NCBI RefSeq assembly: GCF_013002715.1
Contig: NZ_JABENB010000002.1
Location: 434,001-498,000 of the forward strand
From: Flexivirga aerilata
GTDB taxonomy: Bacteria > Actinomycetota > Actinomycetes > Actinomycetales > Dermatophilaceae
DNA length: 64,000 nucleotides
Direction: 5' to 3'
Shown piece by piece: positions 7,959 to 15,422 of this stretch (position 1 is its first letter; every line of letters starts with the position of its first letter). A program made the translations under genes and the position numbers. The notes beneath the pieces are model-generated. The model saw only the letters and a list, made by a program, of their open reading frames with translations. It was not told where the DNA came from and searched no databases.

Positions 7959-8647
7959 CGCTCACCGACACCCAGCTGCGCGACCTCGCCGAGCAGGGCG
8001 TGCGCGAGGTCGGTGACGCGTCCGCGCGGGAGGTGCTGCAGTGGGCGGTCGACTCCGGGTTGCGGCTCGCCGTGGCCGGCTCCATGCAGGACACCGTGCT
8101 GATCCACCTGGCCAGCACCGTCCTGCCCGGAGTCGACGTGCTCTTCCTCGACACCGGCTACCACTTCGCCGAGACCTTGCAGACTCGCGATCGCGTCGCT
8201 GAGCGCTACCGGGTCACGGTGCGCAACCTGACGCCTCGGCAGACCGTCGCCGAGCAGGACGCCGACTACGGCGTCGCCCTGCACGAGCGGGACCCCGACC
8301 TGTGCTGCGCGCTGCGCAAGACCCAGCCATTGGACGAGGCACTCGACGAATACGACGCGTGGGCAACGGGTTTACGCCGTGCGGAGTCCGAGAGCCGTCG
8401 CAACACCGCGACGGTCAGTTACGACGACCGTCGCGACAAGATCAAGCTCGCCCCACTGGCCGCGTGGACCGACGAGCACGTTGCGGCGTACATCGCCGAG
8501 CACGACCTGATCTCCAATCCGCTGCTCTCCCAGGGCTATCCGTCGATCGGCTGCGCTCCGTGCACCCGTCGCGTGCTCGCCGGCGAGGATGCGCGCGCCG
8601 GACGTTGGTCGGGCAGTGAGAAAACCGAGTGCGGGATTCACCTGTGA
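7955..8647 (+). CDS. cysH: adenylyl-sulfate (APS) reductase, [4Fe-4S] type
   Basis: A 230-residue PAPS/APS reductase. The paired cysteines C117-C118 (DLCCALRK) and C200/C203 (GCAPC) are the four [4Fe-4S] ligands that mark the assimilatory APS-reducing branch. The C-terminal ECGIHL holds the catalytic Cys (C226). The nucleotide loop is AGSMQDTVLIH, in place of the common SFGAED-like loop. It converts APS to sulfite and AMP using thioredoxin. Start and stop overlap sirA and cysC by 4 nt each, so it is tightly coupled. Because APS is reduced directly, the adjoining APS kinase is not needed for reduction and may serve PAPS supply for sulfation. Confidence 0.94.
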   Translation: MTLTDTQLRDLAEQGVREVGDASAREVLQWAVDSGLRLAVAGSMQDTVLIHLASTVLPGVDVLFLDTGYHFAETLQTRDRVAERYRVTVRNLTPRQTVAEQDADYGVALHERDPDLCCALRKTQPLDEALDEYDAWATGLRRAESESRRNTATVSYDDRRDKIKLAPLAAWTDEHVAAYIAEHDLISNPLLSQGYPSIGCAPCTRRVLAGEDARAGRWSGSEKTECGIHL

Positions 8648-9264
8648 GCGCCGACCCGAGCGAGGACACGAACGCAGTGAGGCCCGCAGCGAGGGACAGA
8701 GGCGCGACAGAAGGCATGCGCGGGGTAGGTGCGGGGACGACCATCTGGCTGACCGGGCTGTCCGGCGCCGGGAAGTCGACGATCGCGGAGGCGCTGGCCG
8801 CCGAACTCGCCGAGGCGGGGGAGCGGGTGCAGATCCTCGACGGTGACGAGGTGCGCACCAATCTGTCTGCCGGACTTGGGTTTTCGCGGGAGGACCGTAC
8901 GACGCACGTCACGCGTGTCGGGTTCGTCGCGGAGCTGCTGGCCCGGCACGGCGTCACCGTGATCGTGCCGGTCATCGCGCCGTATGCCGACGCCCGCGAC
9001 CGGGTGCGTGCCCACCACGAGGCGCACGGCACCCCCTATCGCGAGGTGTATGTCGCCACCTCCCTGGAGGAGTGCCGCCGACGTGACGTCAAGGGCCTCT
9101 ACGCCAAGTCAGCCTCCGGTGAGCTGACCGGCCTGACCGGTGTGGACGACCCCTACGAGCCGCCGGCCGCACCCGACCTCACCATCGACACCGCCCAGGT
9201 TGCCGTGCCCGCAGCAGTCGCCCGCATCCGCGGGCTGCTGCCCGACCTCCAGGAGTCCGCGTGA
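8644..9264 (+). CDS. cysC: adenylyl-sulfate kinase
   Basis: A 206-residue APS kinase, phosphorylating APS to PAPS. The P-loop GLSGAGKST is at residues 38-46 when the GTG at 8644 is used. It is followed by ILDGDEVRTNLSAGLGFSREDR, the APS-binding lid, and CRRRDVKGLYAKSASGE. GTG 8644 overlaps the cysH stop (GTGA), matching the other junctions here. The alternative ATG at 8716 would remove a 24-residue polar leader that is not part of the kinase fold. The stop overlaps the first of three tandem repeats (GTGA at 9261-9264). Confidence 0.92.
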   Translation: MSADPSEDTNAVRPAARDRGATEGMRGVGAGTTIWLTGLSGAGKSTIAEALAAELAEAGERVQILDGDEVRTNLSAGLGFSREDRTTHVTRVGFVAELLARHGVTVIVPVIAPYADARDRVRAHHEAHGTPYREVYVATSLEECRRRDVKGLYAKSASGELTGLTGVDDPYEPPAAPDLTIDTAQVAVPAAVARIRGLLPDLQESA

Positions 9265-9326
9265 GCACCCCACGACGTTCCTCCCCCGCTCCGCTCCTCC
9301 GGATACTTCGAAGGGACCCCGCATGA
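9261..9326 (+). CDS. micro-ORF 1 (21 residues) in repeat unit 1
   Basis: GTG start overlapping the cysC stop (GTGA); it ends in TGA overlapping the ATG of the next unit. The peptide is Ser/Pro/Arg rich and ends in LLRILRRDPA. There is no Shine-Dalgarno before this first GTG, so it would depend on coupling from cysC. Whether it is translated is unproven. Confidence 0.35.
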   Translation: MSTPRRSSPAPLLRILRRDPA

Positions 9327-9388
9327 GCATCCCACGAAGTTCCTCCCCCGCTTCGCTCCTCCGGATACTTCGAAGGGACCCCGCATGA
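9323..9388 (+). CDS. micro-ORF 2 (21 residues) in repeat unit 2
   Basis: ATG preceded by GAAGGGA six to seven nt upstream; 22 codons including TGA, whose TG is shared with the next ATG. It uses codons rare in this genome (AGT, CGA, ATA, CTT, CGA, AGG), five of them clustered near its end. Confidence 0.4.
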   Translation: MSIPRSSSPASLLRILRRDPA

Positions 9389-9450
9389 GCATCCCACGAA
9401 GTTCCTCCCCCGCTTCGCTCCTCCGGATACTTCGAAGGGACCCCGCATGA
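9385..9450 (+). CDS. micro-ORF 3 (21 residues) in repeat unit 3
   Basis: Identical in peptide to micro-ORF 2. Its TGA overlaps the cysD start codon (ATGA at 9447-9450), which makes it the last link of the cysC to cysD chain. Confidence 0.4.
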   Translation: MSIPRSSSPASLLRILRRDPA

Positions 9451-10361
9451 CCACCGTCATCCCCACCGCGACCGACGTGTCGCTGCGCGAGCTCGAAGCC
9501 GAGGCGATCGAGATCATCCGCGAGGTGGTCGCCGAATTCGACCGTCCCGCACTGCTGTTCAGCGGTGGCAAGGACTCCGCGGTGCTGCTGCACCTGGCCC
9601 GTAAGGCCGTCTGGCCGGCACCGCTGCCGATCACGCTGCTGCACGTCGACACCGGCCACAACCTGCCCGAGGTGCTCGACTTCCGCGACCAGGTCGTTGC
9701 CGAAGGCGGTCACCGGCTGGTCGTCGCCGAGGTCGAGAAGTGGCTGGCCGACGGCCGGCTCACCGAGCGCCCCGACGGCACGCGCAATCCGCTGCAGACC
9801 GTGCCGCTGCTCGACACGATCGCCGAGCAGCGCTTCGACGCCCTCCTCGGCGGCGCCCGCCGCGACGAGGACCGGGCCCGGGCCAAGGAGCGCATCTTCT
9901 CGGTGCGCGACGCGTTCGGCAGCTGGGACCCGCGCAAGCAGCGCCCCGAGCTGTGGCGCATCTACAACGGACGGCACGCTCCCGGCGAACACACCCGGGT
10001 CTTCCCGATCTCCAACTGGACCGAGCTCGACGTATGGCGCTACATCGCGGCCGAGAACGTCGCCCTGCCGAGCATCTACTACGCCCACGAGCGACCCGTC
10101 TTCCAGCGCGACGGCATGTGGCTCACGCCCGGCCCGTGGGGCGGCCCGCGCGGCTCGGAAACGCTGCAAACGCTCAGTGTTCGCTACCGCACCGTGGGTG
10201 ACGGCTCGTGCACCGGTGCCGTCGAGAGCTCTGCCGGCACCATCGCCGAGGTCATCGAGGAGATCTCGGTCAGCACCCTCACCGAGCGCGGCGCCACCCG
10301 CGCCGACGACCGGCTCTCCGAGGCGGCCATGGAAGACCGCAAGCGGGAAGGCTACTTCTAA
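9447..10361 (+). CDS. cysD: sulfate adenylyltransferase subunit 2
   Basis: A 304-residue PP-loop ATP pyrophosphatase-type subunit. The PP-loop SGGKDS is at residues 39-44, followed by LLHVDTGHNLPEVLDFRD, GGARRDEDRARAKERIFSVRD, WRIYNGRH and the C-terminal RKREGYF typical of CysD. With CysN it forms the GTP-driven ATP sulfurylase that makes APS from sulfate and ATP. The length is standard. The ATG overlaps the last micro-ORF stop and uses the Shine-Dalgarno in repeat unit 3. cysN follows after 2 nt. Confidence 0.95.
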   Translation: MTTVIPTATDVSLRELEAEAIEIIREVVAEFDRPALLFSGGKDSAVLLHLARKAVWPAPLPITLLHVDTGHNLPEVLDFRDQVVAEGGHRLVVAEVEKWLADGRLTERPDGTRNPLQTVPLLDTIAEQRFDALLGGARRDEDRARAKERIFSVRDAFGSWDPRKQRPELWRIYNGRHAPGEHTRVFPISNWTELDVWRYIAAENVALPSIYYAHERPVFQRDGMWLTPGPWGGPRGSETLQTLSVRYRTVGDGSCTGAVESSAGTIAEVIEEISVSTLTERGATRADDRLSEAAMEDRKREGYF

Positions 10362-10363
10362 AC

Positions 10364-11662
10364 ATGACGATCACCGAGAGCACCGCCACCGACGTCGCCT
10401 CGCGTGACCAGCTGCGGCTGGTCATCGCCGGCTCCGTCGACGACGGCAAGTCCACCCTCGTCGGCCGCCTGCTGCACGACACCAAGTCGATCCTCGCCGA
10501 CCAGTTCGAGGCGACGCTGCATGCCAGTCAGGGCCGCGGCGCCACCGAGATCGACCTCGCGCTGCTCACCGACGGCCTGCGTGCCGAGCGCGAGCAGGGC
10601 ATCACCATCGATGTCGCCTACCGCTACTTCGCGACCCCGCGGCGCAGCTTCGTGCTCGCCGACACTCCCGGGCACGTGCAGTACACCCGCAACACCGTGA
10701 CCGGTGCGTCCACCGCCGACGCAGCCGTCGTGCTGGTCGACGTGCGGGGCGGAGTCTCCGCGCAGACCCGCCGCCACGCGGCCGTGCTGTCGCTGCTGCG
10801 CGTCCCGCACGTGGTCTTCGCGATCAACAAGATGGACGCCGTCGACTGGTCGGAGGAGCGGTTCGCGCAGGTCGCCGACGACGTGCGCGACGTCGCCGCC
10901 CGAGTCGGGCTGTCCACGCCGGAGATCCTGCCGATCAGCGCACTCACCGGCGAGAACGTCGCCGCCCCCGGCCCGGACTGGTATGCCGGGCTGTCATTGC
11001 TCAGCGTGCTCGAGGAGTTGCCGACCCGCATCGCCGACGTCGACGAACCCTTCCGGCTGCCAGTGCAATTGGTGATCCGCCCGCGCACCACGGAGCACCC
11101 CGACTACCGGGGCCTGGCCGGTCGTGTCGCGTCTGGCTCGCTCAACGTCGGCGACACGGTCACGGCATACCCGAGCGGATCCAGTTCGGTGGTCGTCGGC
11201 ATCGACGGCGCCACCGGCGAGCAGAGCCGCGCGACCGTCGGTGACTCGGTCACCGTGCGGCTGGCCGACGAGCTCGACGTCGCCCGCGGCGAGGTGCTCG
11301 CCACCACCGTGCCGATCCGCACCACCCAGCAACTCGACGCCGTCCTCACCTGGCTCGACGAGCGGCCGCCCACCCCGCGGCAGCGAGTGCTGGTCAAGGC
11401 CGGGACCAAGACCACCCGGGCGATGCTCGGCGTGACCCAAGGCGTCTGGAATGTCGACGAACTCTGTTGGCAGGACTCGTCGGCACCCTTGCAACTCAAC
11501 GACATCGGCCGGGTGTCTGTGCAACTCGCCGAACCCGTCGCGGTCGACGACTACGCCGACCACCGGGCCACCGGTGCCTTCGTCGTCATCGACCCCGACA
11601 CCGGCGCGACGCTCGCGGCCGGACTGACCGGCGCCGACCTCGGCGCGCTCACCACTCCCTGA
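10364..11662 (+). CDS. cysN: sulfate adenylyltransferase subunit 1 (GTPase)
   Basis: A 432-residue EF-Tu-like GTPase. G1 is AGSVDDGKST (residues 22-31), with the switch region REQGITIDVAYRYF, G3 DTPGH, G4 NKMD and G5 SAL, followed by two beta-barrel domains. GTP hydrolysis drives APS formation by CysD. It ends near residue 430 without a fused APS kinase, consistent with the separate cysC. The ATG lies 2 nt after the cysD stop. Confidence 0.95.
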   Translation: MTITESTATDVASRDQLRLVIAGSVDDGKSTLVGRLLHDTKSILADQFEATLHASQGRGATEIDLALLTDGLRAEREQGITIDVAYRYFATPRRSFVLADTPGHVQYTRNTVTGASTADAAVVLVDVRGGVSAQTRRHAAVLSLLRVPHVVFAINKMDAVDWSEERFAQVADDVRDVAARVGLSTPEILPISALTGENVAAPGPDWYAGLSLLSVLEELPTRIADVDEPFRLPVQLVIRPRTTEHPDYRGLAGRVASGSLNVGDTVTAYPSGSSSVVVGIDGATGEQSRATVGDSVTVRLADELDVARGEVLATTVPIRTTQQLDAVLTWLDERPPTPRQRVLVKAGTKTTRAMLGVTQGVWNVDELCWQDSSAPLQLNDIGRVSVQLAEPVAVDDYADHRATGAFVVIDPDTGATLAAGLTGADLGALTTP

Positions 11663-11679
11663 TCCCCCGAGGACTTCCC

Positions 11680-12774
11680 ATGAACCGCAATCGCTCGGCG
11701 ACCGTGCTCGCCGTGCCCGTCATCGCTGCGCTCGCGATCGCGTCGCTCAGCGGCTGCTCCCGCAGGGCCACCGCTGCCGACAACCAGACCCCGAGCACCA
11801 CCAGCGCCGCCTCGACCCTGAGGCTCGGCTACTTCCCGAACATCACGCACGCCGTGCCCGTCCTCGGTGTCGCCGACGGCGTCTATCAGAAGGACCTCGG
11901 CTCCACCGCCCTCAAGACCCAGACGTTCAACGCCGGGCCGGCCGCCACCGAGGCCCTGCTCGCCGGGTCGATCGACGCGGTCTACCTCGGCCCCAACCCG
12001 GCGATCAACGCCTACGTCAAGACCAAGGGCGACGGCGTCCGCCTGATCGCCGGTGGTGCCTCCGGCGGGGCGTCACTCGTCGTCAAACCTGGCATCACCA
12101 GCGTGTCCCAGCTGGCCGGAAAGACCCTGGCCACACCGCAATTGGGCGGCACCCAGGACATCGCGCTGAAGTACTTTCTGAAGAAGAACGGCTTCACCGT
12201 CAACGGCTCCGGACCCAAGAACGTCAAGGTCGTCGCGCAGCAGAACGCCCAGACCCTGCAGCTCTTCCAGCAGGGTCAGATCGACGGCGGCTGGCTGCCC
12301 GAGCCGTGGGCGACCCGTCTGCAGGTGCAGGCCGGCGCCAAGACACTGGTCGACGAGAAGTCCCAGTGGCCCGGCGGGCAGTTCGTCACCACCAACCTGC
12401 TGGTCTCCACGACGTTCCTCAAGGAGCACCCGCAGACGGTCGAGGCTCTGCTCAAGGCACAGGTGCAGACCGTCCAGCAGATCAAGAAGGACCCGGCCGG
12501 ATCGGCGACGCAGCTGGACGGCGCGCTCGCCAAGCTGACGGGCAAGCACCTGCCGAAGGGTGTGGCGGCAAAGGCGCTCGGCAACGTGCAGGTCGGCTGG
12601 GACCCGTATGCCGCGAGCCTGCAGCAGACCGCCGAGCACGCAGTGGCGGTGGGTCTGCTCAAGAAGCCCGACCTGGCCGGCATCTACGACCTGACCCCGC
12701 TCAACAACGTGTTGAAAGCCCAAGGTCTGCAACCAGTTTCGGATGCAGGGCTCGGCAAGAGGAGTGGCTCATGA
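11680..12774 (+). CDS. ABC transporter substrate-binding lipoprotein, sulfonate/nitrate (SsuA) type
   Basis: A 364-residue NMT1/SsuA-like binding protein with a lipoprotein signal peptide (LSGC, lipidated Cys26). The mature part shows LRLGYFPNITHAVPVLGVADG, AGPAATEALLAGSIDAVYLGPNPAI and GGWLPEPWATRL, typical of aliphatic-sulfonate, taurine and nitrate binders. Its place behind cysDN suggests an organosulfonate or sulfate-ester ligand. That ligand is inferred from context; no monooxygenase (ssuD/tauD) gene is in the window. The stop overlaps the ATPase start by 4 nt. Confidence 0.88.
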   Translation: MNRNRSATVLAVPVIAALAIASLSGCSRRATAADNQTPSTTSAASTLRLGYFPNITHAVPVLGVADGVYQKDLGSTALKTQTFNAGPAATEALLAGSIDAVYLGPNPAINAYVKTKGDGVRLIAGGASGGASLVVKPGITSVSQLAGKTLATPQLGGTQDIALKYFLKKNGFTVNGSGPKNVKVVAQQNAQTLQLFQQGQIDGGWLPEPWATRLQVQAGAKTLVDEKSQWPGGQFVTTNLLVSTTFLKEHPQTVEALLKAQVQTVQQIKKDPAGSATQLDGALAKLTGKHLPKGVAAKALGNVQVGWDPYAASLQQTAEHAVAVGLLKKPDLAGIYDLTPLNNVLKAQGLQPVSDAGLGKRSGS

Positions 12775-13553
12775 CCCTGGTCGACGAACGTTCCCCGCAG
12801 ACGCAGGCTTCGCCCCGCGCGACCGTGCGTGGCGTGACGAAGGTCTTCAGTCAGGGCAACCAGGGCGTGACGGCGCTCGACGGCATCGACCTCGACGTCG
12901 CGCCGGGGGAGTTCGTCACCGTGCTGGGCGCATCCGGCTGCGGCAAGAGCACCCTGCTGCAACTGCTGGCCGGTCTCGACAAGCCGACCAGCGGCACGGT
13001 CGAGACGTCGTCGCAGCCGGCGCTGATGTTCCAGGAGTCCGCGCTCTTCCCGTGGCTGACCGCGGCCGGCAACATCGAGCTCGCCCTCAAACTGGCCGGG
13101 GTGCCGCGCAAGCAGCGCGCGGACCGCGTGCAGGAACTCCTCACGCTCGTCCGTCTCGGCTCCGCCGGCGAGCGCCGGGTGCACGAGCTCTCCGGCGGCC
13201 AGCGGCAGCGCATCGCGCTGGCCCGCAGCCTCGGCCAGGGCGCCGACCTGTTGCTGATGGACGAGCCGTTCGCCGCGCTCGACGCGATCACCCGCGACGT
13301 GCTGCACGAGGAGCTTGCCGATCTCTGGCAGCGCACCGGGATGAGCGTCGTCTTCGTGACCCACAACGTCCGGGAGGCGGTGCGGCTCGGACAACGCGTC
13401 GTGCTGCTCTCGTCGCGGCCCGGCCGGGTGCTGCGCACCTGGGACGTCGAACTCTCCCAGCCGCGCACGATCGAGGACCCCGGCGTCGGCGCACTCTCCG
13501 CCGAGATCACCGCTGCCCTGCGCCAGGAGATCAGCCGCCATGCCGCAGCCTGA
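12771..13553 (+). CDS. ABC transporter ATP-binding protein, SsuB type
   Basis: A 260-residue ATPase. Walker A GASGCGKST is at residues 53-61, the Q-loop is MFQESALFPWLTAAGN, the signature LSGGQRQRIALARSL, Walker B LLLMDEPFAALDA and the H-loop FVTHNVREAVRLG. The PWLTAAGN segment and NVREAV are typical of the nitrate/sulfonate/taurine importer group. It energises the permease that follows, whose start lies inside this gene (14-nt overlap). Confidence 0.92.
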   Translation: MTLVDERSPQTQASPRATVRGVTKVFSQGNQGVTALDGIDLDVAPGEFVTVLGASGCGKSTLLQLLAGLDKPTSGTVETSSQPALMFQESALFPWLTAAGNIELALKLAGVPRKQRADRVQELLTLVRLGSAGERRVHELSGGQRQRIALARSLGQGADLLLMDEPFAALDAITRDVLHEELADLWQRTGMSVVFVTHNVREAVRLGQRVVLLSSRPGRVLRTWDVELSQPRTIEDPGVGALSAEITAALRQEISRHAAA

Positions 13554-14418
13554 TCTGGTCGAGGACCGCCCCGAACTCTCCAGCGTCAGCGACGGTCTCG
13601 ACGCGCTCGAGCAGGCGCCCCCGCGCCGGCGGCGCATCGACTGGACCGCGATCGTCGCGCCGATCCTGGTGCTCGCCGCGTTCATCGGCATCTGGCACTT
13701 CGTCTGGTGGACGGCCTGGAAGCCCGAGTCGACGCTGCCCTCACCGGCCACTGTCGGGCAGTCGCTCTGGCACTCGATCACCAACGGCACCGCCCTCGGA
13801 GCCGTCTGGACCAGCCTCAGCCGCGCGATCCTCGGCTTCGTCATCGCGGTCGTGCTCGGCACCGTCCTCGGCGTACTCGTCGGGCAATTCTCCTTGCTGC
13901 GCAAGGGTTTTCGGCCGATCCTGTCGGCGCTGCAGTCGCTGCCGTCGGTCGCCTGGGTGCCGTTCGCGATCATGTGGTTCGGCCTCAGCCCGGGCACGAT
14001 CTACTTCGTGATCCTGATGGGCGCCGTGCCGTCGATCGCCAACGGCCTGATCGGTGGCCTCGACCAGACACCGCCGCTGCTGCGCAAGGCCGGCGTGGTC
14101 CTCGGGGCGGGACGGCTGCAGCTCATCCGCAAGGTGCTGCTCCCGGCGGCGCTGCCGACATACCTCACCGGGTTGAAGCAGGGGTGGGCCTTCTCCTGGC
14201 GGTCGCTGATGGCCGCGGAGGTCATCGTCGCCAGTCCCGACCTCGGCACCGGCCTCGGTCAGCTGCTGGAGAACGGCCGCGAGCTGCTCGACATGCCGTC
14301 GGTCATCAGCAGCATCTTCCTGATCCTGGTCGTCGGCGTGGTCGTCGAGCTCTGCGTCTTCGCGCCGATCGAACGCAAGGTCCTGCGCGACCGCGGCCTC
14401 GCCGCGAGCGGGCTCTAA
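13540..14418 (+). CDS. ABC transporter permease, SsuC type
   Basis: A 292-residue inner-membrane subunit with a polar 40-residue N-terminus and about six hydrophobic segments. The EAA-like cytoplasmic loop reads KAGVVLGAGRLQLIRKVLLPAALPTYLTGLKQGWAFSW, which contacts the ATPase. It belongs to the BPD_transp_1 family, sulfonate/nitrate branch. It is the last gene of the sulfur operon; its TAA overlaps the stop of the convergent SRPBCC gene by 4 nt (CTAA). Confidence 0.9.
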   Translation: MPQPDLVEDRPELSSVSDGLDALEQAPPRRRRIDWTAIVAPILVLAAFIGIWHFVWWTAWKPESTLPSPATVGQSLWHSITNGTALGAVWTSLSRAILGFVIAVVLGTVLGVLVGQFSLLRKGFRPILSALQSLPSVAWVPFAIMWFGLSPGTIYFVILMGAVPSIANGLIGGLDQTPPLLRKAGVVLGAGRLQLIRKVLLPAALPTYLTGLKQGWAFSWRSLMAAEVIVASPDLGTGLGQLLENGRELLDMPSVISSIFLILVVGVVVELCVFAPIERKVLRDRGLAASGL

Positions 14419-14816
14419 CCCGCCAGCCGGTCGAGCACGTCACTCCAGCCCTGCCGCAGGTCCGCCGGGTCGGTGTCGGCAGCGAGCTCGTGGGTAAGCG
14501 CGATGCGGGTGCCGTCGCCGTCCGGGCTGAACCGCACCCGCACGGTGTCCGGCGCGGCCGGGCCCGCACCGCCGAGCCAGATCCAGCTGAAGTCGAGCGC
14601 GTGCGGCCGGTCCACCCGGGTGAATTCACCGGTCGCGCCGATGCCGGCCGCCGCCGACTCGAAGCGGTAGCGCCCGCCCACCCCCGCCTCGATCTCGTAT
14701 GACGTGTCGGGCAGTTGCGGCCACCACCAGGTCGCGAGTCCGGCGGGGGTCGTCCAGAGCTCCCACACCTCGCCGGGCGGGAGGGCGATCCGTCGGTCGA
14801 GCGAACAACTGGTCAT
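14415..14816 (-). CDS. SRPBCC/AHSA1-like domain protein
   Basis: A 133-residue START/Bet v1-like protein of the AHSA1 group: IALPPGEVWELWTTPAGLATWWWPQ, GGRYRFES, HALDFSWIW, VRVRFSPDGDGTRIALTHE and a closing helix WSDVLDRLAG. Members bind small hydrophobic ligands or act as stress-related co-chaperone-like domains; function here is unknown. ATG 14816 has a clear AAGGAG Shine-Dalgarno 7 nt upstream. Divergent from the HIT gene across a perfect inverted repeat. Confidence 0.8.
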   Translation of the reverse strand: MTSCSLDRRIALPPGEVWELWTTPAGLATWWWPQLPDTSYEIEAGVGGRYRFESAAAGIGATGEFTRVDRPHALDFSWIWLGGAGPAAPDTVRVRFSPDGDGTRIALTHELAADTDPADLRQGWSDVLDRLAG

Positions 14817-14860
14817 CGGGCGCTCCTTGGCTGTGGTCCAGCGGGTCGAGCATGTCGAGC

Positions 14861-14895
14861 AGATGCGGTCGCCGGGCATGTCGGCGACCGCATCT
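14861..14895. promoter_or_regulatory. perfect 14-bp inverted repeat in the SRPBCC/HIT divergent region
   Basis: AGATGCGGTCGCCG (14861-14874) and its exact complement (14882-14895) flank a 7-nt centre, GGCATGT. The right arm ends on the first base of the HIT -10 element, so a bound protein would cover the -35 region. It could be an operator or a stem-loop; the divergent position and promoter overlap favour an operator. Confidence 0.55.
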
Positions 14896-14900
14896 ACTAT
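14895..14900 (+). promoter_or_regulatory. -10 element (TACTAT), leaderless start of the HIT gene
   Basis: TACTAT ends 6 nt before the ATG at 14907 with no Shine-Dalgarno between, so the transcript probably begins at the start codon. Confidence 0.5.
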
Positions 14901-14906
14901 CCGCCC

Positions 14907-15362
14907 ATGACCGCTGATCTGGTGCCCGGCTGCTACTCCTGCGACATCCAGGCGATGGAGCGGATTCCCGCGCGGGAGGACGTCGTGCACACCGACCACT
15001 GGCGGGCGGCCCTGGCGTTCAACAGCACGCTGCCGGGCTGGCTGGTGGTGGTGCCGGCGCGGCACGTCACGTCATACGCCGAGCTGAGCGAGGAGGCGGC
15101 GGCCGAGCTCGGCGGCCTGTTGCACCGGCTGAGCCGTGCGCTCGAGGAGGTGACCGGGTGCGTGAAGGTCTACCTGATGCAGTTCGCCGAGGCCGAGGGC
15201 TACAGCCACCTGCACGTGCACGTGGTGCCGCGGGCGGCCGACCACCCGCCCGAGGCGAAGGGGCCGCGGGTGTTCAGCTTCCTCGCCGACGACGAGGCCG
15301 ACTGGTTCACCGAGTCCGACCGCGACGCGCTCGCGGCGCGCATCCGGGCGGCGTTGCCATGA
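14907..15362 (+). CDS. HIT family protein (histidine triad hydrolase)
   Basis: A 151-residue histidine-triad protein. The triad is SHLHVHVVPR with H101, H103 and H105, and the upstream fold shows CYSCDIQAMERIP, WLVVVPARHVTSYAEL and LYLMQFAEAEGY-like strands. HIT proteins hydrolyse nucleoside phosphoramidates or dinucleoside polyphosphates. The N-terminal CxxC-like pair (Cys9, Cys12) may bind a metal. The start at 14907 is backed by the -10 element immediately upstream. rimP follows 60 nt later, and whether they are co-transcribed is unclear. Confidence 0.85.
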   Translation: MTADLVPGCYSCDIQAMERIPAREDVVHTDHWRAALAFNSTLPGWLVVVPARHVTSYAELSEEAAAELGGLLHRLSRALEEVTGCVKVYLMQFAEAEGYSHLHVHVVPRAADHPPEAKGPRVFSFLADDEADWFTESDRDALAARIRAALP

Positions 15363-15422
15363 GGCCGCTCACGGTATGGTGATCTCTCCCACTCGAGAAC
15401 AGCAGGAGCCGAAGGTAGAGGT

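Larger units (their letters stand above)
9261..9446 (+). repeat. three tandem 62-bp repeats between cysC and cysD
   Basis: Units are 9261-9322, 9323-9384 and 9385-9446. The second and third are identical; the first differs at four positions, including GTG for ATG at its start. Each unit begins with a start codon and ends with GAAGGGA followed by CCCCGC, a Shine-Dalgarno and spacer for the next start. The last unit therefore supplies the cysD ribosome-binding site. CTTCGAAG (palindromic) lies in each unit. The block fills the entire cysC-cysD gap. Confidence 0.95.

Noticed and set aside
9261..9446. CRISPR array
   Set aside because: Units are directly abutting with no spacers, only three copies, and each encodes a micro-ORF.
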